Shown here one piece after another: positions 13,708-21,458 of a stretch of DNA of 23,315 nucleotides. Numbering within the stretch: the stretch's first letter is position 1; each line of letters starts with the position of its first letter. Origin of the DNA: a virus. The stretch covers positions 1 to 23,315 of IMG/VR virus record IMGVR_UViG_3300042475_000779. The stretch is one strand, 5' to 3'. A program made the position numbers and the translations under genes. The notes under the pieces were generated by a model. The model did no database searches and was not told where the DNA came from. It worked only from the letters and a program-made list of their open reading frames with translations.

Positions 13708-14148
13708 ATGGCTGGAAGACCAAAACGAAAAGCAGACATGGCAACGCTTGACTTGATGCCACGCGAACATATCGTCTCGATGCTTGAGGCTGGACAACCG
13801 ATTGCTCGCATCTGTTACGCGCTTGGTGTTGGGCGTGTTGCACTTGAAGAATGGCTGAATTCACCCGATAATGAAGGTCTTGCCTCGCGTGCGCGCGCGA
13901 AGGCAGCAGATGACATGGTCGCAGAGAGCATCCTGATCGCTGACGAAACCGATGTGGAAGAGGTGCAGAAGGCGCGTCTGCGCGTCCAGACGAGGCAATG
14001 GGTAGCAGAGCGCTGGAATCCTGCCTCATATGCCCAGAATAAGATGCCTAGCGTGCAAGTGAACCTGTCTGGCATGAGGTTGGACGCATTGCGACGCATT
14101 GAGGTGGTCGAGGACATATCCACAGAAAACAGCGCAAAGTTATCCTAG
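13708..14148 (+). CDS. terS: Terminase small subunit
   Basis: 146 residues. The basic start MAGRPKRKADM is followed by an HTH region at about residues 20-52 (IVSMLEAGQPIARICYALGV, then ALEEWLNS). The segment KARLRVQTRQWVAERWNP (about 88-105) matches the conserved KLRxxxRKWLAxK-type helix of phage small terminases. It recognises the packaging site and recruits the large subunit. It has a GGAGGG ribosome binding site 7 nt before the ATG. Unusually, 337 nt of non-coding DNA, not the usual short gap, separates it from the large subunit. The last codons overlap a near-match DnaA box. Confidence 0.8.
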   Translation: MAGRPKRKADMATLDLMPREHIVSMLEAGQPIARICYALGVGRVALEEWLNSPDNEGLASRARAKAADDMVAESILIADETDVEEVQKARLRVQTRQWVAERWNPASYAQNKMPSVQVNLSGMRLDALRRIEVVEDISTENSAKLS

Positions 14149-14249
14149 TTATCCACAGTTGCGTGGAAACTGGCAGAGTTATCCACATTTATGCTTACAA
14201 ACCTGTGGATAACAGCAAAATAACTTTACATAATGAACATAGTGTAAAG
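14116..14249. other. Candidate replication origin: DnaA-box cluster and inverted repeat
   Basis: TTATCCACA, the consensus DnaA box, is present at 14149-14157 and 14179-14187 on the + strand and at 14204-14212 on the - strand. A one-mismatch copy (ATATCCACA) is at 14116-14124 inside terS. Boxes two and three form a 10-bp inverted repeat. Just beyond is a perfect 7-bp inverted repeat CTTTACA/TGTAAAG (14224-14230 and 14243-14249) in AT-rich sequence. This is the layout of a DnaA-dependent origin. Alternatives are a terminase-recognition (pac/cos) site or a regulatory site for terL. Box sequences are seen; function is inferred. Confidence 0.6.
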
Positions 14250-14485
14250 CAGACAGATACGACGATATGCGAATGTGTAGGTTTCATGCGCTCTGCTAGG
14301 AGAGTGGTCACTCACTAACCGATTCTGCCTGACTGATTCGGGTTTACCCCCCCCTTCGATCTGCGCGACGGGGCGGGCTGAAACTGCACCCCGACAGTTA
14401 TCGACTTAACACCCCCCCCCACTACCCCTCCCCACACCCCCACTCTCCCCTAAAAAAATAAAAAAAATCAAGGCACAATCCTGAC
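14149..14485. other. 337-nt non-coding region between the terminase genes
   Basis: No open frame with a credible start was found here. It contains the DnaA boxes and inverted repeat, a small GAGTG-GT-CACTC palindrome (14302-14313), a C8 tract at 14347-14354, a CGGGG/CCCCG pair around 14369-14393, the C-rich stretch 14412-14450, and A-rich sequence at 14452-14468 before the large-terminase start. No convincing sigma-70 promoter or intrinsic terminator was seen. Confidence 0.7.
14412..14450 (-). other. C-rich tract; potential G-quadruplex on the - strand
   Basis: C runs of 9, 4, 4, 5 and 4 separated by 1-5 nt mean the complementary strand has at least four G runs of four or more with short loops, meeting the usual G-quadruplex pattern; the + strand could form an i-motif. 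It ends 36 nt before the terL ATG and is followed by two A7 runs. Confidence 0.55.
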
Positions 14486-15985
14486 ATGACGACAGAATCA
14501 ACTGCACCAGAAAAAAAGAAACTACACCCCGATGTGGTGGCAAAGATAGACCGCATCCAAGACAGACAACAAGACGAACTCTCCAAGAATCCCTTTGTTG
14601 CGTTCACCATCCGCTACAAGAACAACCCCGTGCTCTTCGTCAAGGAAGTCTTAAAGGCGAACCCCGACACTTGGCAAGAGACATTCCTAATGCACATCGC
14701 AAAGGGCAACCGCAGAATATCGGTAAGGTCTGGTCATGGCGTAGGCAAGTCCACAGCAGCAAGCTGGGCGATCATCTGGTACTTACTCTTGCGGTATCCC
14801 GTCAAGGTGGTGGTAACAGCCCCCACATCCAGCCAGCTATACGACGCGCTCTTTGCGGAACTAAAGCGCTGGGTGAAGGAACTGCCAGAGACCTTGAGGG
14901 ATATGCTCGAAGTCAAGCAGGACAGGATCGAGGTCAAGGAAGCAGCGTCCGAGGCTTTTGTCTCCGCAAGGACATCGAGGGCAGAGCAACCCGAAGCCCT
15001 GCAAGGTGTCCACTCAGAGAATGTGATGCTGGTGGCTGACGAGGCATCTGGCATCCCAGAGGCTGTCTTCGAGGCTGCTGCTGGCTCGATGTCTGGCCAC
15101 AATGCCGTCACCCTTCTGCTGGGCAATCCCGTACGCTCTAGCGGATTCTTCTACGACACCCAGAACCGACTCGCAAATGATTGGGTGACGATGAAAGTCT
15201 CTTGCGTGGACTCGCCAAGGGTCAGCGATGCCTATGTCGAAGAGATGAAGGCTAGGTACGGGGAAGAGTCCAACGCATACCGAATAAGGGTACTAGGTGA
15301 ATTCCCAAGGTCAGACGACGACACGATCATCCCGATGGAGTTACTAGAACTTGCAAAGCACAGGGATGTCGAGACCTCCCAGCACGCCAAGCTGATCTGG
15401 GGCTTGGATGTCGCACGCTTTGGTGGGGACAGGTCGGCACTCTCAAAGAGACAGGGCAACGCGCTTATAGAACCCACAAAGACTTGGAAGAATCTGGACT
15501 TGATGCAACTCACAGGCGCTGTCGTCGCAGAGTGGGAAGCCCTACCGCCAAGCCAAAGACCCCACGAGATCATGGTGGACTCGATTGGTCTTGGCGCTGG
15601 TGTCGTTGACCGTCTGCGAGAACTTGGGTTGCCAGCTCGCGGTATCAATGTCTCCGAGTCTCCCGCGATGGGTACGACTTACAGGAATCTTCGGGCAGAG
15701 CTTTGGTACAAGGCAAAGGCGTGGTTCGAGGCGCGTGACTGCCGTATCCCCAATGACGAGGAGCTGGTTGCTGAACTGGCGACTGTGAGGTACTTCTTTA
15801 GCAGCTCAGGAAAGATGCAGGTTGAGGGCAAGGACGACATTAGAAAGCGTGGCTTGAAGTCTCCCGACAAGGCTGACAGCTTTGTGTTGACCTTCGCAAG
15901 CGACGCTGCCGTCTCGATGTTTGGTGCGAATACGAGTCAGAAGTGGTCTCAACCGTTGAAAAGAAACCTGTCAAGGGTTGCATAA
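14486..15985 (+). CDS. terL: Terminase large subunit (packaging ATPase and nuclease)
   Basis: 499 residues, the usual family length. ATPase: Walker A SGHGVGKST at 82-90, Walker B VMLVADE at 180-186 with catalytic Glu186, and a motif III-like LLLGNPVRSSG at 210-220. RNase H-fold nuclease: Asp308 (GLDVARFGGD), Asp365 (IMVDSIGLGAGVVDRL) and Asp464 (SPDKADSFVLTFA). It docks on the portal, drives DNA into the capsid and cuts the concatemer. The ATG at 14486 has only a distant AAGG and an A-rich upstream region, so initiation may rely on A-rich enhancer sequence. The nearest later gene starts 31 nt downstream. Confidence 0.95.
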   Translation: MTTESTAPEKKKLHPDVVAKIDRIQDRQQDELSKNPFVAFTIRYKNNPVLFVKEVLKANPDTWQETFLMHIAKGNRRISVRSGHGVGKSTAASWAIIWYLLLRYPVKVVVTAPTSSQLYDALFAELKRWVKELPETLRDMLEVKQDRIEVKEAASEAFVSARTSRAEQPEALQGVHSENVMLVADEASGIPEAVFEAAAGSMSGHNAVTLLLGNPVRSSGFFYDTQNRLANDWVTMKVSCVDSPRVSDAYVEEMKARYGEESNAYRIRVLGEFPRSDDDTIIPMELLELAKHRDVETSQHAKLIWGLDVARFGGDRSALSKRQGNALIEPTKTWKNLDLMQLTGAVVAEWEALPPSQRPHEIMVDSIGLGAGVVDRLRELGLPARGINVSESPAMGTTYRNLRAELWYKAKAWFEARDCRIPNDEELVAELATVRYFFSSSGKMQVEGKDDIRKRGLKSPDKADSFVLTFASDAAVSMFGANTSQKWSQPLKRNLSRVA

Positions 15986-16015
15986 TTCGGGTATCCCAAT
16001 CAAGGAGTCATTGAC

Positions 16016-16186
16016 ATGATGAAGTACGACAAGGCTGCTAAGAAAATTAGCAAAGTAATGGGCGAGTACAAGTCGGGGAAACTGCATAGCGGTGGAACTG
16101 GCAAGGTTGTAAAGAACCCTAAACAAGCCATTGCGATAGCAATGTCCGAGGCTGGCAAGAAGATGCCGATGAAGAAGGGCAAATAA
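16016..16186 (+). CDS. Small basic DUF6496-like protein
   Basis: 56 residues (MMKYDKAAKKISKVMGEYKS at the start, then GKLHSGGTGKVVKNPKQAIA, ending MPMKKGK). The KVMxEYKxGKLHSG and NPKQAIAIAMSEAG elements are what I associate with DUF6496, a small, very basic protein common in phages and bacteria, with no known function. It has an AAGGAG ribosome binding site and its stop shares a base with the next start (TAATG). A DNA- or capsid-associated role is conceivable from its charge. Confidence 0.75.
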   Translation: MMKYDKAAKKISKVMGEYKSGKLHSGGTGKVVKNPKQAIAIAMSEAGKKMPMKKGK

Positions 16187-16668
16187 TGGCTACCTCATAC
16201 CCCAAGAGCTTGCAAGGCGCAATGGATCAGATGATGTCTGACAGCGACACCAGCGAGTGTCCACTCCCCACGCAAGACATCACCCTTAATCTGAAGAACC
16301 GCGCCAAGGCGATCACGGCTGCGAAGTACGGTCCTGAGAACCCAGCACTACCTAACACGCCATTCTGGGCAAAGAAGGCAGACGCATGGGATGTGACTGT
16401 GGACGATGCCAAGCAATCCCTTTGCGGAAACTGTGCAGCGTTTAATGTCTCCGACAGCATCAAAGAGTGCATTGCACAGGGCATCGGAAACGAAGCAGAC
16501 CCGTGGGGAACTATCAAACTCGCAGACCTTGGATATTGCGAGATATTCGACTTCAAGTGCGCAGCGTCCAGAACCTGTGATGCTTGGGTCGTTGGCGGTC
16601 CTAATACTGGCGAAGCCAAGGACGAAGGCGAAGACATGAGCGAAGGCGAGATGGAGGACGAGAAATGA
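16186..16668 (+). CDS. Cys-rich conserved phage protein
   Basis: 160 residues. The core has six conserved-looking cysteines: Cys80 and Cys83 (LCGNCAAFNVS), Cys95 (KECIAQGIG), Cys118 (LGYCEIFDFKC), Cys125 and Cys131 (SRTCDAWVVGGP). The spacing suggests a metal or iron-sulfur site or structural disulfides. The C-terminus is acidic (DEGEDMSEGEMEDEK). Similar Cys-rich proteins are found near terminase and portal genes of many phages, without known function to my knowledge. It overlaps its neighbours by 1 nt upstream (TAATG) and as ATGA downstream, so it is coupled to them. Confidence 0.75.
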   Translation: MATSYPKSLQGAMDQMMSDSDTSECPLPTQDITLNLKNRAKAITAAKYGPENPALPNTPFWAKKADAWDVTVDDAKQSLCGNCAAFNVSDSIKECIAQGIGNEADPWGTIKLADLGYCEIFDFKCAASRTCDAWVVGGPNTGEAKDEGEDMSEGEMEDEK

Positions 16669-16823
16669 AGACTGGACTCTATTCAAATATTCAGGCAAAG
16701 AGAGCACGCATCGCTGCTGGCTCAGGCGAGAAGATGAACAAGGTCGGCTCTAAGGCTGCTCCAAGTGCTGCCGACTTCAAGGCTGCTGCCAAGACCGCCA
16801 AGAAGCCGAAGGCTAAGAAGTGA
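16665..16823 (+). CDS. Small basic phage protein (GLYxNIxAKR type)
   Basis: 52 residues: MKTGLYSNIQAKRARIAAGS, then GEKMNKVGSKAAPSAADF and a Lys/Ala-rich end. The GLYxNIxAKRxRIxAGSGEKM pattern recurs in small proteins near phage portal genes, in my knowledge, with unknown function. The start overlaps the previous stop as ATGA and the stop overlaps the next start as GTGA. High basic content suggests nucleic acid binding (inference). Confidence 0.75.
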   Translation: MKTGLYSNIQAKRARIAAGSGEKMNKVGSKAAPSAADFKAAAKTAKKPKAKK

Positions 16824-17113
16824 GTGCAGCTTGGCAGAGGAAAGAGGGCAAGTCACCAACTGGTGGCTTGAATGCTAAAGGTCGTGCCTCGGCTAAGGCT
16901 GAAGGCATGAACTTGAAGCCCCCTGTCAAGTCAGGAGACAACCCCAGACGAGCGAGCTTTCTTGCACGCATGGCGGGTAACGCTGGACCAGAGTACAAGG
17001 ACGGTGAAAAGACCCGTCTCCTTCTGAGTCTAAACGCATGGGGCGCAAGCTCAAAGGCAGATGCTAAGGCGAAAGCAAAGGCTATCAGCTCTAGGAATAA
17101 GGCTAAGAAGTGA
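16820..17113 (+). CDS. DUF6321-like small basic protein
   Basis: 97 residues from a GTG at 16820 that overlaps the previous stop as GTGA. It contains WQRKEGKSPTGGLNAKGRAS, PPVKSGDNPRRASFLARM and LLLSLNAWGASSKADAKAKA, a pattern I associate with DUF6321, found in phages near head genes. The pI is very basic, with a Lys/Ala-rich tail. No catalytic motif is visible. It precedes the glycosyltransferase-like genes through a further GTGA overlap. Confidence 0.75.
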   Translation: MSAAWQRKEGKSPTGGLNAKGRASAKAEGMNLKPPVKSGDNPRRASFLARMAGNAGPEYKDGEKTRLLLSLNAWGASSKADAKAKAKAISSRNKAKK

Positions 17114-17796
17114 CACCTATTGGAATATGCTCAAAAAATGAGAAGTGCTTACCCGTACTTCTTAAATCTATTGAGCTATATGTCCCAGAGGATGTTGAGA
17201 TTTTTATAACCAGTCCAAACATACAGTCTTTGCCAAGGCATAAAGTGCATCACTTTGTGCATACATACGAGACTGGCGGTGCTGCGCACAACTTCATGGC
17301 TCACAAGATATTTGAGACGCACGACAGTTTTGTCTCTATTGACGACGATGTGGTTTTAAACCCAAACACATACAGCGTATTGATTGATGATGTCAATCAA
17401 CTCAAGTCAATGGGCTTCAAACTTGGCATTGTGGCTGGAAGGACGAACTACGCAAAGGGCTTTCAGAATATTCGTACGGGAGAAGGAAAGCTGTATTCAC
17501 TTGGGTATGAGAGTGAAAGCCAGATTGTTGAGACAGATTATTTGGCAGGGATCGTCGCTTGGTGTCAGAAATCGACTTGGATTGATATTGCCCCAATAGA
17601 CTGGTTTTCAGACGACTTGCAATGCAATGAATTCATAAAAAACGATTGCAGATTGTTTGTATCCCGCGCATATTTCCATCATGTTGGGTCGCAAACATTT
17701 GGAACTGACTTTGCCAAGTGCAAAGAAAACTCAGAGGGCTGGTTGCGCGAAAACAGACCAGATATGCACGCAAAATACTTTGGGGATAAAAAGTGA
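17110..17796 (+). CDS. Glycosyltransferase-like protein (GT-A type), paralogue 1
   Basis: 228 residues from a GTG at 17110 (GTGA overlap). An N-terminal PIGICSKNEKCLPVLLKSIE resembles the nucleotide-sugar-binding start of family 2-like transferases. FVSIDDDVVLNP (Asp78-80) is a DxD-type metal and donor-binding motif, and FSDDLQCNEF and YFHHVGSQTFG are further conserved blocks shared with the next gene. It probably transfers a sugar to an unknown acceptor such as a virion protein, DNA or host surface. Base composition is AT-rich (21 GC in nt 17161-17220, 35%) against its GC-richer paralogue, which suggests separate acquisition. An activity other than glycosyl transfer cannot be excluded. Confidence 0.7.
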   Translation: MTPIGICSKNEKCLPVLLKSIELYVPEDVEIFITSPNIQSLPRHKVHHFVHTYETGGAAHNFMAHKIFETHDSFVSIDDDVVLNPNTYSVLIDDVNQLKSMGFKLGIVAGRTNYAKGFQNIRTGEGKLYSLGYESESQIVETDYLAGIVAWCQKSTWIDIAPIDWFSDDLQCNEFIKNDCRLFVSRAYFHHVGSQTFGTDFAKCKENSEGWLRENRPDMHAKYFGDKK

Positions 17797-18482
17797 TCCC
17801 CATCTGCATATCGACGGTTAACGGCAAAGGTTTGCCAGTTCTGCTTGAGTCAATCAAGCAATACGCACCAGAGGCATTTGTCTACCTTCGCGGTACTGAG
17901 CGCGTTATCTCTGGTTACAAGAACGCAAGGCTTATCTTTGGCGAACCCCGTAACTTTGGCGACGATTACAACGAAGTAATCGACGACGCATTGAAGTACG
18001 CACAGGCTTGCATCGTCTGCAACGACGATGTGGTGCTGACACCGACAAGCTACCAGCGACTATTGGAAGATGTGCAGGTGATCCGCGAGCTGGAGGTCAA
18101 TGTCGGCTGGGTGGGTGCAAGAAGCGATTGCGCGAGACCTTCACAGAATATTCGCTACAACCCAGACGGTGATCCTCTCCACATGAACCGCTTTAAGTCA
18201 GAGCAGTTTATTCGTGAGACTGACAATGTGTCACCAATCTTCGCGTACATCTCTAGAGACGCATGGCATCACGGCAGGTTTGGACCACTCAACTGGTACT
18301 CAGACGATGTGAGCTGCGCAGACCTCACCAATCAGGGTTATCGGCACTTTGTTTCAAGCGCCTATGTCCATCATGTTGGAAGTCAAACCATTGGAGATAA
18401 CGGACAACAACTTGTTGCCGAGGCTTTGCCTTGGATAAAAGAGAACCGCCCACAGTATGTCGAACACTTCTTTGGTACTTAA
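17793..18482 (+). CDS. Glycosyltransferase-like protein (GT-A type), paralogue 2
   Basis: 229 residues from a GTG at 17793 (GTGA overlap). It aligns along its whole length with the previous product: LPVLLESIKQYAPE, CNDDVVLTPTSYQRLLEDV (Asp78-79 as DxD-like motif), RPSQNIRYNPDG, LNWYSDDVSCADL, YVHHVGSQTIGDN and WIKENRPQ. The pair is therefore a diverged duplication or two acquisitions from one family. Local GC is high (35 of 60 in nt 18001-18060). The two may act in sequence on the same acceptor. It overlaps the methyltransferase by 26 nt if the latter starts at its ATG. Confidence 0.7.
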   Translation: MIPICISTVNGKGLPVLLESIKQYAPEAFVYLRGTERVISGYKNARLIFGEPRNFGDDYNEVIDDALKYAQACIVCNDDVVLTPTSYQRLLEDVQVIRELEVNVGWVGARSDCARPSQNIRYNPDGDPLHMNRFKSEQFIRETDNVSPIFAYISRDAWHHGRFGPLNWYSDDVSCADLTNQGYRHFVSSAYVHHVGSQTIGDNGQQLVAEALPWIKENRPQYVEHFFGT

Positions 18483-18990
18483 CTTAGGCTCTGGCAAGGA
18501 CTTTCGAGAAGACTGCATCAACGCAGACATTCAACTGCGCGTCAAGCACGACTGGTTGCTCGACATCTGCAATGTGCCGTGGGGCGACGCGATCTCCACA
18601 CGACTCGGAGACTTTGACATCCAGCCAGAGATGTTTGACGCAATACTGGCAAACGATGTGCTCGAACATCTGCCCGATCTGGTGGGTGCAATGACGAGCT
18701 GCAAGAAGTTGCTGAAGGTTGGTGGCGAGATGCGCATCCATGTGCCGTATGACTTGAGTTATGGCGCGTGGCAAGACCCGACTCACCTTCGCGCATTCAA
18801 CGAAAAGTCGTGGCTTTATTACACCGACTGGCATTGGTATCTTGGCTGGGAAGATCGGTTTTACATGACGAGCTTGGAATTTAGGTTAAATCCCATCGCA
18901 CAAGACCTAAAATTGACGCAAGAAGAACTGTTAAGGACTCCGCGAGCTGTGGACTCCATGTATGTCGTATTGACTAAGGGTAAAAAATGA
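18457..18990 (+). CDS. SAM-dependent methyltransferase
   Basis: 177 residues. Motif I is LVLNLGSG near residues 6-13, an acidic residue follows (INADIQL), and the later class I motif reads FDAILANDVLEHLPD (60-74), then LLKVGGEMRIHVPY. This is a class I Rossmann methyltransferase, of the type often beside glycosyltransferases. The start is uncertain: the ATG at 18457 lies in the previous gene, has no clear ribosome binding site and adds only six residues before motif I; a TTG at 18472 is an alternative. The stop overlaps the portal start as ATGA. It may modify the sugar or its precursor; the substrate is unknown. Confidence 0.75.
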   Translation: MSNTSLVLNLGSGKDFREDCINADIQLRVKHDWLLDICNVPWGDAISTRLGDFDIQPEMFDAILANDVLEHLPDLVGAMTSCKKLLKVGGEMRIHVPYDLSYGAWQDPTHLRAFNEKSWLYYTDWHWYLGWEDRFYMTSLEFRLNPIAQDLKLTQEELLRTPRAVDSMYVVLTKGKK

Positions 18991-21179
18991 ATATTACTAA
19001 CGAGCTGGGATTGAGCACCGACATCGCGTCACAGATTGACCCGACGCTCACCCCTATGACAGACACCGACTTAGAAGCGATCATGGGTCAAGAGATCACA
19101 GACGCTGTGAGCTACATCGACTCTGACCTCTCTCCTATCCGCGCTCGCGGTACTGAGTACTACCGTGGTGATCCCTTTGGTAACGAGGAAGAGGGTCGCT
19201 CACAAGTAGTGGCGATGGAGGTGAGAGACACCGTGTCTGCCATGCTGCCGTCCTTGATGAAGGTGTTTTTTAGCAGCGAGAACACGGTCGAGTTTGTCCC
19301 GCGTGGTCCAGAGGATGTAGACAGCGCACAGCAAGCCACAGACTACTGCAACTATGTTTTTAACAACGACAACAACGGTTTTATGGTGGCATACGCCACA
19401 TTTAAAGACGCTCTTGTCAGGAAGTGTGGCATTGTCAAGGTCTACATTGAGGACTCGGAGTCGGTGCGAATTGAGGAATATTCAGGTCTAGATGACCAGA
19501 CCTTGCAGGTCGTCATGCAAGAGGGAGACGCAGATGTGCAGATCGTTGCGAGTTATCCAGACGAGAGTATGCAAGGAGCGATGCAGATCGATCCGATGAC
19601 TGGAATGCCACTACCCCCAGCCATGATGCACGATGTGCAGGTCAAAAGAAAGATCGTTGACAAGCGTATCCATGTGGCGTGTTTACCGCCAGAAGAATTG
19701 CTACTGTCTCGCCAAGCGATGTCCTTCAAGGACTCACCTTTTATCGGTCACCGCAAGATGGCAACGGTTGCTGAGTTGGTCGGCATGGGCTACGACGAAG
19801 ACGAAGTTATGGACTATGTTGGCTCGTCCGACTTGTACGACAACGAAGAGGCTCTTGCACGCCAGCCACTTAGCAACTCTCAGTTCTTAAACGAGAGCGC
19901 GAACCCGATGATGCAAAGAGTTTTGTACATCGAGGGATACGCCAAGGTTGACTTTGATGGCGACGGCATTCCTGAGTTGAGGAAGATGTGCTTTATGGGG
20001 TCTGGCTACAAGATGGTTAGAAACCTGCCAGCGTCATACATCCCATTCGTTGAATTCCCTTGTGACCCAGAACCCCACACATCACCACTTGAGGCGATGT
20101 CGATCTTTGACATTACACGCGACTTACAAGAGATCAAGTCAGAAGTCATGCGCAATACGCTCGACTCTCTGGCGCAGTCGATCCATCCCCGCACCGTGAT
20201 CGTTGAGGGTCAGGTCAACATTGACGATGCCTTGAACAACGAGACGGGCGCGATCATTCGTGCGCGTGCTCCGAATATGGTGCAGCCGTTGGTAACCCCA
20301 TTTGTCGGACAGGCTGCTTTCCCTGTGCTCAACTACTTGGACGAGATCAAGGAAGGTCGCACAGGAATGTCTAAGGCATCTATGGGTCTCAACCCAGATG
20401 CGTTGCAGTCTTCAACTAAGGCTGCCGTGGCTGCCACAGTAAGCGCCAGCCAAGGACGCATCGAGCTGACTGCGCGTCTCATGGCTGAGGGCATGAAGGA
20501 GCTGTTTAAGACAATCCTGTTTTTGGTTACCACTCACCAAGACAAACCCCGCATGATCCGATTGCGCAATAAGTTTGTGCAGATTGACCCACGCGGATGG
20601 GACGCGACGATGGATGTCAACATCAATATCGGTCTGGGCAATGGCGATGCAAATGAGCGCCAGATGCAGCTCATGCAGGTACTCGCCAAGCAAGAATCCA
20701 TCTTGACTCAGTTTGGCTTAGAGAATGTGGTGGTGACTCCGCAGATGTATGTCAACACCTTAAAGAAGATCGTCGAGATGTCAGGAATCAAAGACGCATC
20801 GAGCTACTTCAACGACATACCAGAGGGCTACAAGCCCCCACAAGCACCGCCAAAACCAAGCCCAGAAGAGGTTTTGGCTCAGGTGCAAGCCGAGTCTATT
20901 CGTGCAGACATCCAGAAAAAGGCTGCCGACTTGGAGTTACAGCGCCAGAAGATGATCATGGACGACGACTTTAGACGCGATCAAATGAGTCAAGATAGAC
21001 TACTTAAACAAATGGAACTTGAGTTAAAGTACAACACACAACTGAATACCGCACAAATTGTTGCGGAGCAGAATGTCAACCGCGAGGTTATTCGAGAGCA
21101 AGGCGCGTTGGTACAACAGGCGATGGCGCAAGCCCAGCCAGCACCAATGCAACCCATCAACCCACAAGGAATGGTCTAA
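18987..21179 (+). CDS. Portal protein
   Basis: 730 residues. The start has DLSPIRARGTEYYRGDPFGN and VRDTVSAMLPSLMKVFFSSE, a signature of podovirus-type portal proteins. The middle has AMSIFDITRDLQEIKSEVMR and GRTGMSKASMGLNP, and the last 100 residues are a coiled coil with a Gln/Pro tail (PAPMQPINPQGM). The dodecameric portal forms the DNA-entry vertex of the capsid and docks the terminase. It is preceded by the methyltransferase (ATGA overlap) and followed by small, scaffold and capsid genes, the standard head-gene order. Confidence 0.9.
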   Translation: MNITNELGLSTDIASQIDPTLTPMTDTDLEAIMGQEITDAVSYIDSDLSPIRARGTEYYRGDPFGNEEEGRSQVVAMEVRDTVSAMLPSLMKVFFSSENTVEFVPRGPEDVDSAQQATDYCNYVFNNDNNGFMVAYATFKDALVRKCGIVKVYIEDSESVRIEEYSGLDDQTLQVVMQEGDADVQIVASYPDESMQGAMQIDPMTGMPLPPAMMHDVQVKRKIVDKRIHVACLPPEELLLSRQAMSFKDSPFIGHRKMATVAELVGMGYDEDEVMDYVGSSDLYDNEEALARQPLSNSQFLNESANPMMQRVLYIEGYAKVDFDGDGIPELRKMCFMGSGYKMVRNLPASYIPFVEFPCDPEPHTSPLEAMSIFDITRDLQEIKSEVMRNTLDSLAQSIHPRTVIVEGQVNIDDALNNETGAIIRARAPNMVQPLVTPFVGQAAFPVLNYLDEIKEGRTGMSKASMGLNPDALQSSTKAAVAATVSASQGRIELTARLMAEGMKELFKTILFLVTTHQDKPRMIRLRNKFVQIDPRGWDATMDVNINIGLGNGDANERQMQLMQVLAKQESILTQFGLENVVVTPQMYVNTLKKIVEMSGIKDASSYFNDIPEGYKPPQAPPKPSPEEVLAQVQAESIRADIQKKAADLELQRQKMIMDDDFRRDQMSQDRLLKQMELELKYNTQLNTAQIVAEQNVNREVIREQGALVQQAMAQAQPAPMQPINPQGMV

Positions 21180-21446
21180 GTGAGCAAACAAGAAGAAGAT
21201 GTAAGAAAAGGCAAGAAGGCTGAGTCGCTAATCGCTGACGAGGCTTTTTCAACTGCTTTACTAAAAATGGAGAACGATGCCGTCTGGTTTTGGAAAGATA
21301 CGAAGCCAGAGGACACCGTGAAAAGAGAACACGCTTGGCATATGTTGCGTGCGATTGACAACTTCCGAACCGAGATTTCAAAGATCATGGATAACGGGAA
21401 AGTCGCACAGCGCCAGATTGAGCGTGAACAAAAGTCGTTGGTGTAA
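21180..21446 (+). CDS. Small hypothetical protein between portal and scaffold
   Basis: 88 residues from a GTG at 21180 directly after the portal TAA (TAAGTG). It is highly charged and helical (KQEEDVRKGKKAESLIADEA, then AWHMLRAIDNFRTEISKIMD). Similar small helical products sit between portal and scaffold in several phages. It could be a portal-associated or head-completion factor; the evidence is its position only. Confidence 0.65.
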   Translation: MSKQEEDVRKGKKAESLIADEAFSTALLKMENDAVWFWKDTKPEDTVKREHAWHMLRAIDNFRTEISKIMDNGKVAQRQIEREQKSLV

Positions 21447-21458
21447 AGGAAGTAGGAA

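Noticed and set aside
14178-14213. The 10-bp inverted repeat of DnaA boxes as a transcription terminator after terS
   Set aside because: It has a 16-nt loop, no GC-rich stem and no T-run.
14734-15126. Long - strand open frames opposite terL
   Set aside because: They are opposite a clearly conserved terminase gene, have low-complexity products and no promoter or ribosome binding site.
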